A stretch of 64,000 nucleotides of DNA from Nosocomiicoccus ampullae (GTDB lineage: Bacteria > Bacillota > Bacilli > Staphylococcales > Salinicoccaceae). The notes under the pieces are model-generated. The model saw only the letters and a program-made list of their open reading frames with translations, was not told the origin of the DNA and searched no databases. The position numbers were made by a program, and so were the translations under genes. The stretch lies in assembly GCF_001696685.1 (NCBI RefSeq), contig NZ_MBFG01000002.1, forward strand, positions 49,700 through 113,699, read 5' to 3'. Positions 48,482 to 57,900 of the stretch are shown here, one piece after another (position 1 is the stretch's first letter; each line of letters starts with the position of its first letter).

Positions 48482-48931
48482 ATGAAGAAATTTAGCTATT
48501 TACTTATGATTTTAGGAGCTTTTACATTTGTTCTAGCTGCTTGCGGTAAAGAGGATAATGAAGAAGAACATGCTCATGCAGAACATGAAGAGAGTGGACA
48601 TAAGCATGGTGATCACGAACATGGATTTCATACAGAGGATTTTGATATGGAGTTCACGGAACTTGATGATGTAAAAGCAGGAGAAGAAAGTAAATTAGAA
48701 GTTAAAATCACATTTGATGAATCTGATTTAGAAGATGCTAGAGTTCGATATGAAATTTGGAAAGAAGATGACAAAGATAACACGGACTGGGTAAACACAG
48801 ATGAAGAGAATGCTGGAAACTACATAGCAGATTATGTTTTTGAAGAAGCAGCAACATATACTGTTCAAGTTCATGTAGAAGGTGAAGATGAGCTACACGA
48901 GCACAAAGAATATAAAGTCGAAGTGAAATAA
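48482..48931 (+). CDS. His-rich lipoprotein with FixH/YtkA-like domain
   Basis: 149 residues. The lipoprotein signal ends in VLAACGK (Cys at residue 21). A His/Glu-rich segment (HAHAEHEESGHKHGDHEHG) of metal-binding character comes next. The beta-sandwich-like part, residues 50-149, resembles YtkA/FixH proteins (GEESKLEVKITFDESDLEDA, AATYTVQVHVEGEDELHEH). Such proteins often accompany metal or multicopper systems. A GGAGG site and possible -10 (TATAGT) lie just upstream. Flanked by a truncated gene and a dead IS3 element, so it is probably cargo of the accessory region. Confidence 0.85.
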   Translation: MKKFSYLLMILGAFTFVLAACGKEDNEEEHAHAEHEESGHKHGDHEHGFHTEDFDMEFTELDDVKAGEESKLEVKITFDESDLEDARVRYEIWKEDDKDNTDWVNTDEENAGNYIADYVFEEAATYTVQVHVEGEDELHEHKEYKVEVK

Positions 48932-49000
48932 TATAATATCAGTATAAGGATATGAAGACCGCAACTAAGTTGCATGAACTGTACCCCATGTCAAGGACAT

Positions 49001-50028
49001 TCATTCGGACGGTTCTTCGATAATTTCTAATTTTCTAACCTCTGGAAATGCAGGTGGAGTAATCAAATCACCATATGGATAGACACCTGTTTGGTAATAC
49101 TGGTAATATTGAGTTGGTGGAAGCTTTGCGAGATTCCATTGTGGGCGGTCATTGTTGTAGTACTCCATATACGCATCAATGGCCGTTTTTACTTGTTCAA
49201 AAGTATCCATCAACGCAAAATTAATTGCGTCTTTCATGTGCACAAAAAATGACTCCTGTGGCGCATTATCCCAACAGTTCCCACGTCTAGACATAGACTG
49301 GATGATTGAATGTTTCTTTAATAAATTTTGAAACGATATACTTGTGAAGTGACTGCCTTGGTCTGAATGGATGAGTGTCTTATCGTGTAGATCTATCCCG
49401 TGATTCTCTACAAGATTTTCAACACACTCTAGCACAAATCTCATTTCTAGTGATTCACTCACTGTATAACTAAGGATTTCATTCGTATAAGCGTCCTTAA
49501 TCGTACATAGATACGCTGTTTTATTTCTACCATAAATACAGTACGTGATATCTGTAAGTAAAACACACCTTGGTCCATATGCTTTAAACTGACGTCGAAC
49601 GAAGTTTGGTTGTACACGTTTTGACAGCTCTGACTTCTGTTTGATTCTGTACGCTTTTCTTTTACGAATCCCACATTCTAAACCATACTTTTTCATTAAG
49701 CGTCGTACCTTTTTAAGGTTCATCAAATAACCCCATTGAAGAAGGAGCATATGAATCATACGTGCACCTTTGTCTTCTCCCATCATGTCAAAAGCAGCTT
49801 TGATAAGTGCATAGTCTTCAGTGTCTTGTGCGTGCTTTTGTGCTCTGTTAATACGTGTATTGCTTATCCAGTTATAATAACCACTTCTAGATACCTCTGC
49901 CTATTCACACATTTGTTTGATAGAGAGCACATTATCCCTTTTAATGTGTGTTGTATAAATGTGTTCAAACAGCCCATATTTTAGTGTTTCTTCTTTGTGA
50001 CAGAGTTCATTATATCTCGTTTTTTTTT
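49001..50028 (-). pseudogene. IS3-family transposase OrfB with internal amber codon
   Basis: The frame begins in the A9 run (KKTRYNELCHKEETLKYGLF), reads to QMCE, then TAG at 49903-49901, and continues AEVSRSGYYNWISNTRINRA. The 261-residue remainder carries an HTH_21 part (MGEDKGARMIHMLLLQWGY) and an rve integrase core. Catalytic residues are in LLTDITYCIYG (Asp), LIHSDQGSHFTS (Asp) and NAPQESFFVHMKD (Glu). The stop codon should prevent a full-length OrfAB product. Confidence 0.88.
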
Positions 50029-50034
50029 AAGGAA

Positions 50035-50364
50035 TTAAGCTTCTTGTATTAAAAAAGTATTTTCAGCTCTAAGCTCTGCCATTTCTCGGCTAATTGTTTT
50101 ATTTGGATTTTCTTCAACTAACTCTTCCATAAGTTTTTTACATGCAGCCTTTACTTTTCTGACTCGATTACTCGTTAAAAGAGACTCAGGTATCCCAAGT
50201 ATTTTCATGGATTCCTTAGCAGTATATCCTTGTTTACATAGTCGATCTAACTCTTTATAGAAAACTCTGCCATAGGTTAATTGTTTATCAGAAACTCTTT
50301 CTAGGTATGGAGATTCTTTTAGTATCCTAATCTCTTCATCTGAATATGTGTTTTCATTTTTCAT
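50035..50364 (-). CDS. IS3-family OrfA (HTH protein), prematurely stopped
   Basis: 109 residues with an IS3-type helix-turn-helix and a C-terminal helix that in OrfA proteins forms a leucine zipper (MAELRAENTFLIQEA). The stop TAA at 50037-50035 lies nine bases before the A9 slippery run, so ribosomes would terminate before they could shift into OrfB. A GAA-to-TAA change would explain it. Confidence 0.75.
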   Translation of the reverse strand: MKNENTYSDEEIRILKESPYLERVSDKQLTYGRVFYKELDRLCKQGYTAKESMKILGIPESLLTSNRVRKVKAACKKLMEELVEENPNKTISREMAELRAENTFLIQEA

Positions 50365-50587
50365 AATTGCACCCCTTACGTTTTATTTTTATACTCTCAC
50401 ACTGTCCACTCAACTTTCACCTTAAAACCCTAATGTCCATTCAAAAATTACTTTCTAACTTAGATGTCCAGTGTTTTTTCAAGCGTCCAGTGTATAGGGT
50501 ACAGTATAGACGGACGAAGGGTATTTTCCTCCTTGCTTTTTCAGAAGATACTCGACTGGCTGCGGTGGAAGGTGGCCGGCTTTCTTC

Positions 50588-51235
50588 TCAAGTCGTAGAA
50601 AATGATTGCAATTCTCGGCTTTTAAATAATATTTCTCTGGCACGTGTTCCTCCAAAATCTGCCACGAGGAAGATACGTCTTCTTCTTTGAGGAAGTGTGT
50701 TCTTTCCCCAATATCGGGTATCCAACACGCGCCAGTACACATCAATTTCATTCCCTCGGACAATTCCTCCTTTTGCCCAGACTCCAGAAGTAGGCATTGG
50801 AATTTCGGTATTTGTGAACGACTCCAGGCCGGCTTTAAAATCCAACCTGTTATTTGATGAAAAAGCTCCCATGACGTTTTCCCAAACAGCGATAACTGGA
50901 TATGCTCCATTCGTTGCACACCTCATTTCTTCGATAATTCGTATCGGATGATAAAATAAACTAGATTGACTTCCTGTAAGACCTTCTCGTTTACCGATAT
51001 TGGATAAGCTTTGACAGGGTGAACCAAAGGTAATGATATGGACAGGTGTTATTTTCCCACCATCTATTTTTGTAATATCTCCGAGATGGAGCATGTTAGA
51101 GAAATGGCGTGTTGTAATAGATGCAGGTGCTTTCTCTATTTCACTTGCCCATGTCGGACTAATTCCATAACGAGAAGCGGAGAGGGGGAAGACGCCGATT
51201 CCATCAAAAAGACTTCCTAATGTTAGAACAGTCAT
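50588..51235 (-). pseudogene. C5-cytosine DNA methyltransferase, 3'-truncated
   Basis: 215 residues of a Dcm-type enzyme. Motif I is LTLGSLFDGIGVFPLSASRY, motif IV with the catalytic Cys TFGSPCQSLSNIGKREGLTG near residue 75, motif VI AVWENVMGAFSSN, and motif VIII LPQRRRRIFLVADFGG near 195. It stops before the target-recognition domain and motifs IX-X, about 80 bases from the IS3 end, so it cannot be a functional enzyme alone. A ribosome site GAGGTGA precedes ATG 51235. No cognate restriction gene is visible. Confidence 0.85.
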
Positions 51236-51265
51236 ATTTCACCTCTACTCTTTATTTTTAAGCAT

Positions 51266-51298
51266 AAAAAAAGACGCTCATTTTAATTGAACGTCTAA
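51266..51298. terminator. Hairpin upstream of the methyltransferase remnant
   Basis: AGACG-TCA / TGA-CGTCT stem with A run before and AAAAATT after. Position suits termination of transcription arriving from erm. Confidence 0.5.
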
Positions 51299-51348
51299 AA
51301 ATTATAGGATCTATTAAGTTAAAATATAGTTTCTAATCTCAAAAAGCA

Positions 51349-51380
51349 ACGGGATAGCAGCTAAATGGTATGCTATCCTG
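51349..51380 (-). terminator. Probable erm terminator
   Basis: Minus strand AGGATAGCA...TGCTATCCC stem (GGATAGC / GCTATCC) followed by GTTGCTTTTTGAG, about 70 bases past the erm stop. Confidence 0.6.
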
Positions 51381-51448
51381 CTAATGATTAAAGGTTAATT
51401 TTTTCTAATAATAATCATGTTATTTCATGCTCTTAATTTTTATCAAGT

Positions 51449-52245
<797 letters not shown>

Positions 52246-52246
<1 letters not shown>

Positions 52247-52391
52247 TTAAATTTCAAGTTTAAGTTAGCCACTTGAAAATAGTTATTTCAGTAAATTTCA
52301 CAAAGTTATATTGTACGCTTTCTTACAGTCTTTTGCTTGACGTGGGTATGGGCAAGATATCCGCAAAGCGGGATGTGTGGTGGATGTTTGC
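52246..52391. repeat. 146-bp direct repeat, copy 2 (isolated IS30 left end)
   Basis: Matches 46336-46481 over its whole length. No transposase follows; homology stops after GTGGATGTTTGC, and a different reading frame end (TAVEKFGGKQAACKVFS then stop at about 52460) takes over. Confidence 0.9.
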
Positions 52392-52475
52392 AGATACCTT
52401 TTCCAAACAGCAGTCGAAAAATTCGGTGGCAAACAAGCTGCTTGTAAAGTCTTTAGTTAAGGTGAGCATTACTTT

Positions 52476-52655
52476 ATGAACAAAAGAAAAAATCATTTAA
52501 AAGTAGTTTCATGGATAATATTAGTAATATTTATTGATGTAATACTATTCTCGTTTTTACCTGATTCTAATTGGTTAGAAATATTATTTAGTTTCTCTAC
52601 TATCATGATCGTAGGTGCACTAGGAGTAACTATAATTTTAAAAATATTTGATTAA
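52476..52655 (+). CDS. Small two-helix membrane protein, unknown
   Basis: 59 residues, starting MNKRKNHLKVV, with two hydrophobic segments (SWIILVIFIDVILFSFL and FSTIMIVGALGVTIILKIF). The ribosome site AAGGTGAG overlaps the stop of a preceding frame whose last residues read FQTAVEKFGGKQAACKVFS. That frame has no start because the IS30 remnant cuts it. A strong terminator follows at 52714. I do not recognise the family; the arrangement looks like the tail of a mobile-element operon. Confidence 0.55.
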   Translation: MNKRKNHLKVVSWIILVIFIDVILFSFLPDSNWLEILFSFSTIMIVGALGVTIILKIFD

Positions 52656-52713
52656 TTTTTATTCCTGTTTACACCTGGTGTGACCAACAGCGAAGCAAGA
52701 TAAAAAAGCTGTA

Positions 52714-52752
52714 GAATGACTTGAGAACAAACGACCTCAAGTCATTCGAATT
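52714..52752 (+). terminator. Strong terminator after the small membrane protein
   Basis: Perfect 12-bp stem GAATGACTTGAG / CTCAAGTCATTC with ten-base loop followed by GAATTTTT. The following 52753-52970 holds no supported gene. Confidence 0.85.
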
Positions 52753-52970
52753 TTTAGTATGTTTATGTTCGATATTCTAGAAAAACTTTCTCATAATGAT
52801 AGCATCCTTAAATCTTTACAACATTTGCATGTTGCCTCTCCATATTTATTTCGATTTTATAGACATTCATGACAAAAGGCCCATATTAGGTCTTATACAC
52901 TCAATTTTATGATTTTTAAGGAAATTTATCCTTTAGATGATTAAAAACCTTATTTCACTGATTAAGATCA

Positions 52971-53770
52971 GGACACCACGCTGTTCATCACTCTTATTTA
53001 CAAAAATGATCCGGGAATACTGAAATTTGTTAAATATATCCGGATAATTAACAAAGAATCGGAATTTTGCCTCGTTTTTGTTAGATAAAAAATTATATTT
53101 AACAAAAATCGATCGCCTTAGACGAAATATGTTAAATATATCCGGATATCTAACAGAATCACGATTTTTTTGTTAATTATAATTTTACGACGTTATCTAA
53201 TTACTCTTTATAAGATAAAACACTCTTATTTGCCCCGTTAACTGCAGGACACCATGCTTTTCATCCCCCTTATTTACAAAAATGATCCGGGAATACTGGA
53301 ATTTGTTAGATATATCCGGATAATGAACAAAAAATCGGAATTTTGCCTCGTTTTTGTTAGATAAAAAATTATATTTAACAAAAAGTGATCGCCTTAGACG
53401 AAATATGTTAAATATATCCGGATATCTAACAGAATCACGATTTTTTTGTTAAATATAATTTTACGATGTTGTCTAATTACCCTTTACAAGATAAAACACT
53501 CTTATTTGCCCCGTTAACTGCAGGACACCATGCTTTTCATCACTCTTATTTACAAATTTGTACCTTGGATGCTGGAATTTGTTAAATATATCCGGATAAT
53601 TAACAAAAAATCGGAATTATGCGCTCTTCTTGTTAGATAAAAAATTATATTTAACAAAAAGTGATTAATTCGGACGAAATATGTTAAATATATCCGGATA
53701 TCTAACAAAATCACGATTTTTTGTTAAATATAATTTCGAAATGTTGTCTTATTACTCTTTCATCACTCAA
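52971..53770. repeat. Palindromic repeat, three tandem 276-bp units
   Basis: The marker GGACACCA recurs at 52971, 53247 and 53523, an exact 276-bp period; the third unit is slightly short. Each unit holds TTTGTTAAATATATCCGGAT, AATTAACAAA, TTTTTGTTAGATAAAAAAT, TATATTTAACAAAAA, ATGTTAAATATATCCGGATA, TCTAACAGAATCACG and TTTTTTGTTAAATATAA. Arms are inverted repeats of TTGTTAGATA / TATTTAACAA. No coding potential is apparent. The block ends about 60 bp before the DUF1445 gene. Confidence 0.93.
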
Positions 53771-53833
53771 AAACCCCTATCTCCACAAAACTCCTGTAAA
53801 CTATAAGTAACATTTTGATCGAGGAGAGATATT

Positions 53834-54604
53834 ATGGATGCCTATGAAATTCGTAAACAGATTCGTAATGGCCGACATAAGAATACGACGTCTGGCTTAG
53901 CAAATGATAACGTGCAGGCGAATCTTGTTGTGCTACCTAAATCGTATGCATTTGATTTTTTACTATATGCACTTCGCAATCCAACACCCATTCCGATTAT
54001 TGAAGTGCTCGAAGATGGTAAGTGTAACAGCCGCTTCGCAAAGGATTCGGATATTCGTACTGATATTCCATTTTATAACATTTATAAAAACGGAACGCTC
54101 GTCGACACCGTCGAAGACGTAACAGACATTTGGCAAGATGATTTTGTTTCATTTTTAATCGGATGTAGCTTTACTTTCGAAGACGCGCTAATGAAAGGCG
54201 ATATCTCGCTTAAGCATATTGAACAACATAAAAACGTCGCGATGTATAAAACGAACATCCCAACAGAGCGTGCAGGTATTTTTCATGGTAATATGGTCGT
54301 TTCAATGCGCCCGATTAAAAAGAATCTAGTTGATAAAGCAATCGAGATTACATCTCAGTTTAAAAATATGCATGGAGGTCCGGTTCATGTCGGAGATCCA
54401 CGTGCAATTGGGATCGAAGATATTACAAAACCTGATTACGGTGATTCGATTGATATTGCAGACGATGAAGTACCAGTATTTTGGGGATGTGGAGTCACTC
54501 CACAAAACGCAATTTTACAAGCGAAACCTTCGATTATGATTAGCCATAAACCAGGGCATATGTTTATTACTGACATTAATAACGAGGCGTTTAAAGAAGA
54601 ATAA
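53834..54604 (+). CDS. DUF1445 family putative hydro-lyase
   Basis: 256 residues of the DUF1445/putative hydro-lyase family, related to mitochondrial D-glutamate cyclase. Conserved pieces: MDAYEIRKQIRNGRH, QANLVVLPKSYAFDFLLYA, SFLIGCSFTFEDAL, NIPTERAGIFHGNMVVSMRP, HGGPVHVGDPRAIGIEDI, and the C-terminal VPVFWGCGVTPQNAI with SHKPGHMFITD. The metabolic substrate here is unknown. GAGGAG ribosome site; TATAAG about 40 nt upstream may be the -10. Separate from the convergent ribokinase gene. Confidence 0.9.
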   Translation: MDAYEIRKQIRNGRHKNTTSGLANDNVQANLVVLPKSYAFDFLLYALRNPTPIPIIEVLEDGKCNSRFAKDSDIRTDIPFYNIYKNGTLVDTVEDVTDIWQDDFVSFLIGCSFTFEDALMKGDISLKHIEQHKNVAMYKTNIPTERAGIFHGNMVVSMRPIKKNLVDKAIEITSQFKNMHGGPVHVGDPRAIGIEDITKPDYGDSIDIADDEVPVFWGCGVTPQNAILQAKPSIMISHKPGHMFITDINNEAFKEE

Positions 54605-54609
54605 AAAAT

Positions 54610-54680
54610 GAGTCCTATTTTGAAACTTCTATCCGTTTGGCTATCAAAACCAACCATTCGAGAGTTCAAATAGGACTCGT
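54610..54680. terminator. Long bidirectional hairpin between convergent genes
   Basis: GAGTCCTATTTtGAA...TTCAAATAGGACTC, a stem of about 14 bp enclosing some 40 bp, with A run and TTTTTATA on the outer sides. Confidence 0.75.
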
Positions 54681-54696
54681 ACTTTTTATAATGCAT

Positions 54697-55593
54697 TTAG
54701 TTTTTATGCTTTGCTTCTAATATTGCTAAAACTTCTTCGCGCGTCGGCATTCCACTTTGCGCGCCGAATTTCGTAACACTCAGTGCACCTGATGCGTTCG
54801 CAAATCGTAAACTTTCTTTCAAACCTTTTCCGCGTGCGAGTTCACTTACAAGTGCGCCGTTAAAAGTGTCTCCTGCTCCTGTCGTATCGACAACTTCTGC
54901 TTTAAAACTTCCGATACTTACTTCTTTTTTATCTTCATAATAAAAACAACCATTCGAACCGTTCGTCACGATAATTTTGTCGATATAATCATCCATTAAA
55001 TTTGAGTGGTAGGACTTTAACTGATCCAGCTCGATTTTGTTCGGTGTGATGTATGTACATGCGTCTAAAATGTTGTCCGTGAGTGCCGATGCTGGCGCTG
55101 GATTCACTATTAACGGCACATCGTTTTCTTTACAAATTGTCGCGAGATAATCGACTGTTTCGATTGGAATTTCTAGCTGTGTTAACACGTAATCACTATC
55201 GATTACTTTATCTTTATGTACTTCTAAAAATTCAGGTGTTACGTGTGAGTTTGCACCAGGCACGATAATAATCGAGTTGTCTTTGTCAGCAAGTGTAATA
55301 CACGCAAGCCCTGTCGATACGTTTTTAACAGGTGTTTCATCAACAAAGGTAATTCCGCGCGACTTAAAGTTTTCTAGAATCTCTTTACCGTAAACGTCGT
55401 ATCCAATTCTACCGATAAACGTCACGTCACTTCCGAGTTCTCTCGCTGCTACTGCTTGGTTCGCTCCTTTACCACCACACGTCGTCACAAAATCATTACC
55501 AATAACCGTCTCTCCTGTTTTCGGAACGATATCTGTCGTAACGACGAGATCCATATTCAAACTCCCAACGACCGTAATCTTTGGAATTGTCAT
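54697..55593 (-). CDS. rbsK: Ribokinase
   Basis: PfkB-family kinase phosphorylating ribose. 298 residues. Substrate motif VVGSLNMDLVV at the N terminus, GGKGANQAVAARELGSDVTF (PfkB signature 1) near residue 39, and the anion-hole/catalytic Asp motif DTTGAGDTFNGALVSEL near 236. No other rbs genes are next to it, so its substrate may come from nucleoside breakdown; NupC elsewhere in the window could supply nucleosides. A close pfkB sugar kinase of other specificity cannot be excluded. Confidence 0.88.
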   Translation of the reverse strand: MTIPKITVVGSLNMDLVVTTDIVPKTGETVIGNDFVTTCGGKGANQAVAARELGSDVTFIGRIGYDVYGKEILENFKSRGITFVDETPVKNVSTGLACITLADKDNSIIIVPGANSHVTPEFLEVHKDKVIDSDYVLTQLEIPIETVDYLATICKENDVPLIVNPAPASALTDNILDACTYITPNKIELDQLKSYHSNLMDDYIDKIIVTNGSNGCFYYEDKKEVSIGSFKAEVVDTTGAGDTFNGALVSELARGKGLKESLRFANASGALSVTKFGAQSGMPTREEVLAILEAKHKN

Positions 55594-55797
55594 TGATTAT
55601 CATCCTTAGCTTTTACAAATTTTATTCGTTTATATGATTCTAACAGTATAAAACAAACAATTAAAAGTCGATAGTTATACGAGACATAATAGAGATAATA
55701 TCGATAACAGAAAGTCGTATTGATTTCATTTATTTATTTCGTATTATATAAAATAAAGTTATAATAATATAAATTAAATTAAAAAGAAATTATTTTA

Positions 55798-55980
55798 ATG
55801 GAGTGGAAAACATTCCCTTTCTATAACTTATTTTTACTTGTTGGTCTTGGAATTTACTTATCAGTTTACGGCTTCTATCTTTCTGAGGGAAAGTTTGCTT
55901 ATTCTGTTGCACTTTATGGTGCACTATTGATTTCACATGGTATCTGTAGCCGCATCCTCATGAGCAACAAGTTCAAATAA
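55798..55980 (+). CDS. Small two-helix membrane protein, unknown
   Basis: 60 residues, MEWKTFPFYNLFLLVGLGIY, with hydrophobic helices FYNLFLLVGLGIYLSVYGF and YSVALYGALLISHGI. The ribosome site (AAAGAAATT) is weak. A TATAAT lies about 48 nt upstream in AT-rich sequence and a hairpin follows the stop. I do not recognise a characterised homologue. Ends the ispE-veg insertion. Confidence 0.6.
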   Translation: MEWKTFPFYNLFLLVGLGIYLSVYGFYLSEGKFAYSVALYGALLISHGICSRILMSNKFK

Positions 55981-55982
55981 AA

Positions 55983-56008
55983 AACTACACATCATTGATG
56001 TGCAGTTC
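55983..56008. terminator. Hairpin between the small membrane gene and veg
   Basis: CTACACATCA / TTGATGTGCAG dyad with A run on one side and T-rich sequence on the other, between convergent genes. Confidence 0.65.
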
Positions 56009-56022
56009 TATAATTTAAGTAT

Positions 56023-56310
56023 TTAGTTTGCCACTTCTTCGTCTTCAATCAATACAAGCTTCTCTGTCTTGTCCTCATTGAAAACTGTGACTTCTACATG
56101 TTTAGTCAAGATGTCTGAGTATGAATATGATACGCATTCAAAATTATGTTTTTCTGGATCGAGCTCGACGATGAAGATTGCTGGATGTGTTTCTCTTAAC
56201 ACACCTTTTCGTCTTACGATTGTTCGTCTACCGCCTTGTGCTTCAAGTAATACTGGATTTCCTACTTCGTCTTCTAAGATTCCTCTTATATCTCTCAATG
56301 TCTTTGCCAT
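56023..56310 (-). CDS. veg: Veg protein
   Basis: 95 residues, MAKTLRDIRGILEDEVGNPV, LEAQGGRRTIVRRKGVLRET, then HPAIFIVELDPEKHNFECVS. In Bacillus, Veg stimulates biofilm matrix genes; its mechanism is not settled. Driven by a strong consensus promoter. Normally followed directly by ispE, which here lies 12.6 kb further on. Confidence 0.96.
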   Translation of the reverse strand: MAKTLRDIRGILEDEVGNPVLLEAQGGRRTIVRRKGVLRETHPAIFIVELDPEKHNFECVSYSYSDILTKHVEVTVFNEDKTEKLVLIEDEEVAN

Positions 56311-56340
56311 AGTTCATCCACCCTTATCTTTACTTATCTT

Positions 56341-56369
56341 ATTGTACCATTTTTTCACAATTTAGTCAA
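56341..56369 (-). promoter_or_regulatory. Strong sigma-A promoter of veg
   Basis: Minus strand TTGACT (56369-56364), 17-bp spacer, TACAAT (56346-56341), about 30 nt before the start codon; the equivalent Bacillus veg promoter is also very strong. Confidence 0.85.
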
Positions 56370-56419
56370 TTTATTTTAAAAAGATACGGGTTTAGACTAT
56401 ACATTGAGATTCATATTTG

Positions 56420-57310
56420 TTAAAATTTAAGATTACTATTTTTGAAGCTTTCATAAATACGTGCGTATTCTTGTTTTGACAAGCTTTCACCGCGTCTTTT
56501 CGGATCGATTTCAGCGGCTTCTAACATCGCTAATATGTCTTCTTTTTTCTTTTTCCCGTCTTTAAATAAGCTTTGATAGTTATTGTATATCGTCTTTCTT
56601 CTCATGACGAACGCACCACGCGTCAGTTTAAAGAATGTTTCTTCATCGTCTACTTTGACAGGAGGATTTTCGTGTCTCACGAGTTCTACGACGATCGAGT
56701 CAACGTTTGGTGGTGGCATAAACACTGTTTTTGGTACGTTTTGAATGATTTTAGCTTCTGTATAGTACTGAATCGCAATCGATAAAGAACCATAACTCTT
56801 GCTACTCGGTGACGCACTTAGACGTTCACCGACTTCTTTTTGCATCATCGTGTAAAAGCGTGAAATCTCTTTATGATACATTAAAAAGTTCATAAGAATC
56901 GGTGTCGTAATATAATACGGTAAGTTTGCGACGACGATAACTTCTTTTACGTCAGAGAATTCCTCTTTAATGACCTTTCCAATATCAGCCTGTAAGACGT
57001 CTTCATGGATGATTTTAATGTTGTCATATGGACTTAACGTGTCGTTAAGCACTGGAATCAGGCGATCGTCGATTTCAAATGCGACGACTTTTTTAGCCAC
57101 TTTTGCAAGCTGTTCAGTCAGTGACCCAATCCCTGGACCTACTTCAATAACACCGATGTCGTCGTTAATTCTCGCTTTTTTTAACACTTCTTGTATAATA
57201 TTTCTGTCGATTAAAAAATTCTGTCCTAAACTTTTTTTCGTGCTAAAGTTATACTTTTCAACGATTTCTTTTGTACGACCAATTGTTGCGATGTCTTTCA
57301 TCTCTATCAT
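56420..57310 (-). CDS. rsmA: 16S rRNA dimethyladenosine transferase
   Basis: KsgA; dimethylates two adjacent adenines near the 3' end of 16S rRNA. 296 residues. Motifs: [37 protein letters not shown] (SAM loop) near residue 57, [19 protein letters not shown] (NLPYY) near 128, and [18 protein letters not shown]. Its ATG overlaps the rnmV stop as ATGA. Homologous to the erm product 4 kb away, but clearly the housekeeping copy. Confidence 0.97.
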   Translation of the reverse strand: MIEMKDIATIGRTKEIVEKYNFSTKKSLGQNFLIDRNIIQEVLKKARINDDIGVIEVGPGIGSLTEQLAKVAKKVVAFEIDDRLIPVLNDTLSPYDNIKIIHEDVLQADIGKVIKEEFSDVKEVIVVANLPYYITTPILMNFLMYHKEISRFYTMMQKEVGERLSASPSSKSYGSLSIAIQYYTEAKIIQNVPKTVFMPPPNVDSIVVELVRHENPPVKVDDEETFFKLTRGAFVMRRKTIYNNYQSLFKDGKKKKEDILAMLEAAEIDPKRRGESLSKQEYARIYESFKNSNLKF

Positions 57311-57855
57311 TCCTTATAATCTTTTAAAGCGTCTAAAATCAACTCTTTTTGAATGTTATATCGGTTAAATTTTTGACGCATACTATTTGCATTCGCGTAT
57401 CCTATGTTTAGCTTCTCTGCCACGTGATGGCGTCTTTTTTTAGAATCTGGTTGCCCGGATAACTGTAAGTCGATCATGTCACTTTTTGTTATCGTTTCGA
57501 CTTCAGTTTTAGCACTCGTCACGACTCTTTTTAGCGCATCTTTTAAATCTTCGGGCGATGCATTTTCAACGCCGATTTTCCCTCGTTTGTTTTTGGCTTT
57601 GTTACGACTGATGAACGCCTCTTTAATATTTGGAAATCGTTCAAGTATCGTATTTCGAATCTTTTGTCCGGGGTAATCTGGATCTGTAAATATAATTGCA
57701 CCACGTGTATTTAATGCGACTTCGATTTCATCGAGTGTTCGTTTGTTTATTGCTGAGCCGTTCGTTTCAATAGTCTCACAATCAAACACCTCATTTAAAC
57801 GACGTGTGTCGTCTCGGCCTTCAACGATAATGACCTCTCGTATGTATGGTTTCAC
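57307..57855 (-). CDS. rnmV: Ribonuclease M5
   Basis: TOPRIM-fold nuclease maturing 5S rRNA. About 182 residues from the GTG at 57855 ([20 protein letters not shown]). This start is preferred because AAAGGAAG stands at normal distance; the longer ATG frame begins inside the tatD-rnmV hairpin. TOPRIM acidic residues are in IIVEGRDD and [14 protein letters not shown]. Conserved order tatD-rnmV-ksgA. Confidence 0.93.
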   Translation of the reverse strand: MKPYIREVIIVEGRDDTRRLNEVFDCETIETNGSAINKRTLDEIEVALNTRGAIIFTDPDYPGQKIRNTILERFPNIKEAFISRNKAKNKRGKIGVENASPEDLKDALKRVVTSAKTEVETITKSDMIDLQLSGQPDSKKRRHHVAEKLNIGYANANSMRQKFNRYNIQKELILDALKDYKE

Positions 57856-57880
57856 TATAATTCTTCCTTTTAAGAAAAAC

Positions 57881-57900
57881 AGGGGCATTATAGCCCCTAT
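57881..57900 (-). terminator. Short GC hairpin between tatD and rnmV
   Basis: AGGGGC-ATTATA-GCCCCT followed on the minus strand by GTTTTTCTT; probably an attenuating terminator after tatD. Confidence 0.7.

Larger units (their letters stand above)
48975..50508 (-). mobile_element. IS3-family (IS150-like) element, inactivated
   Basis: About 1.53 kb. The left end TGAACTGTACCCCATGTCAA and the right end (read from the right) TATACTGTACCCTATACACT form an imperfect inverted repeat. Two overlapping reading frames (orfA, orfB) run leftward with a run of nine A between them for -1 slippage. No clear target duplication flanks the element. The right end joins a truncated methyltransferase gene. Confidence 0.8.

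Noticed and set aside
52750..52866. Short frame beginning MFMFDILEKLSHN
   Set aside because: Under 40 codons, no ribosome site, and located just after a strong terminator.
52971..53770. Possible replication origin (DnaA boxes in AT-rich tandem repeats)
   Set aside because: I find no series of TTATCCACA boxes and no dnaA or dnaN beside it; the nearby genes are the inner part of the origin-proximal conserved block, not oriC itself.
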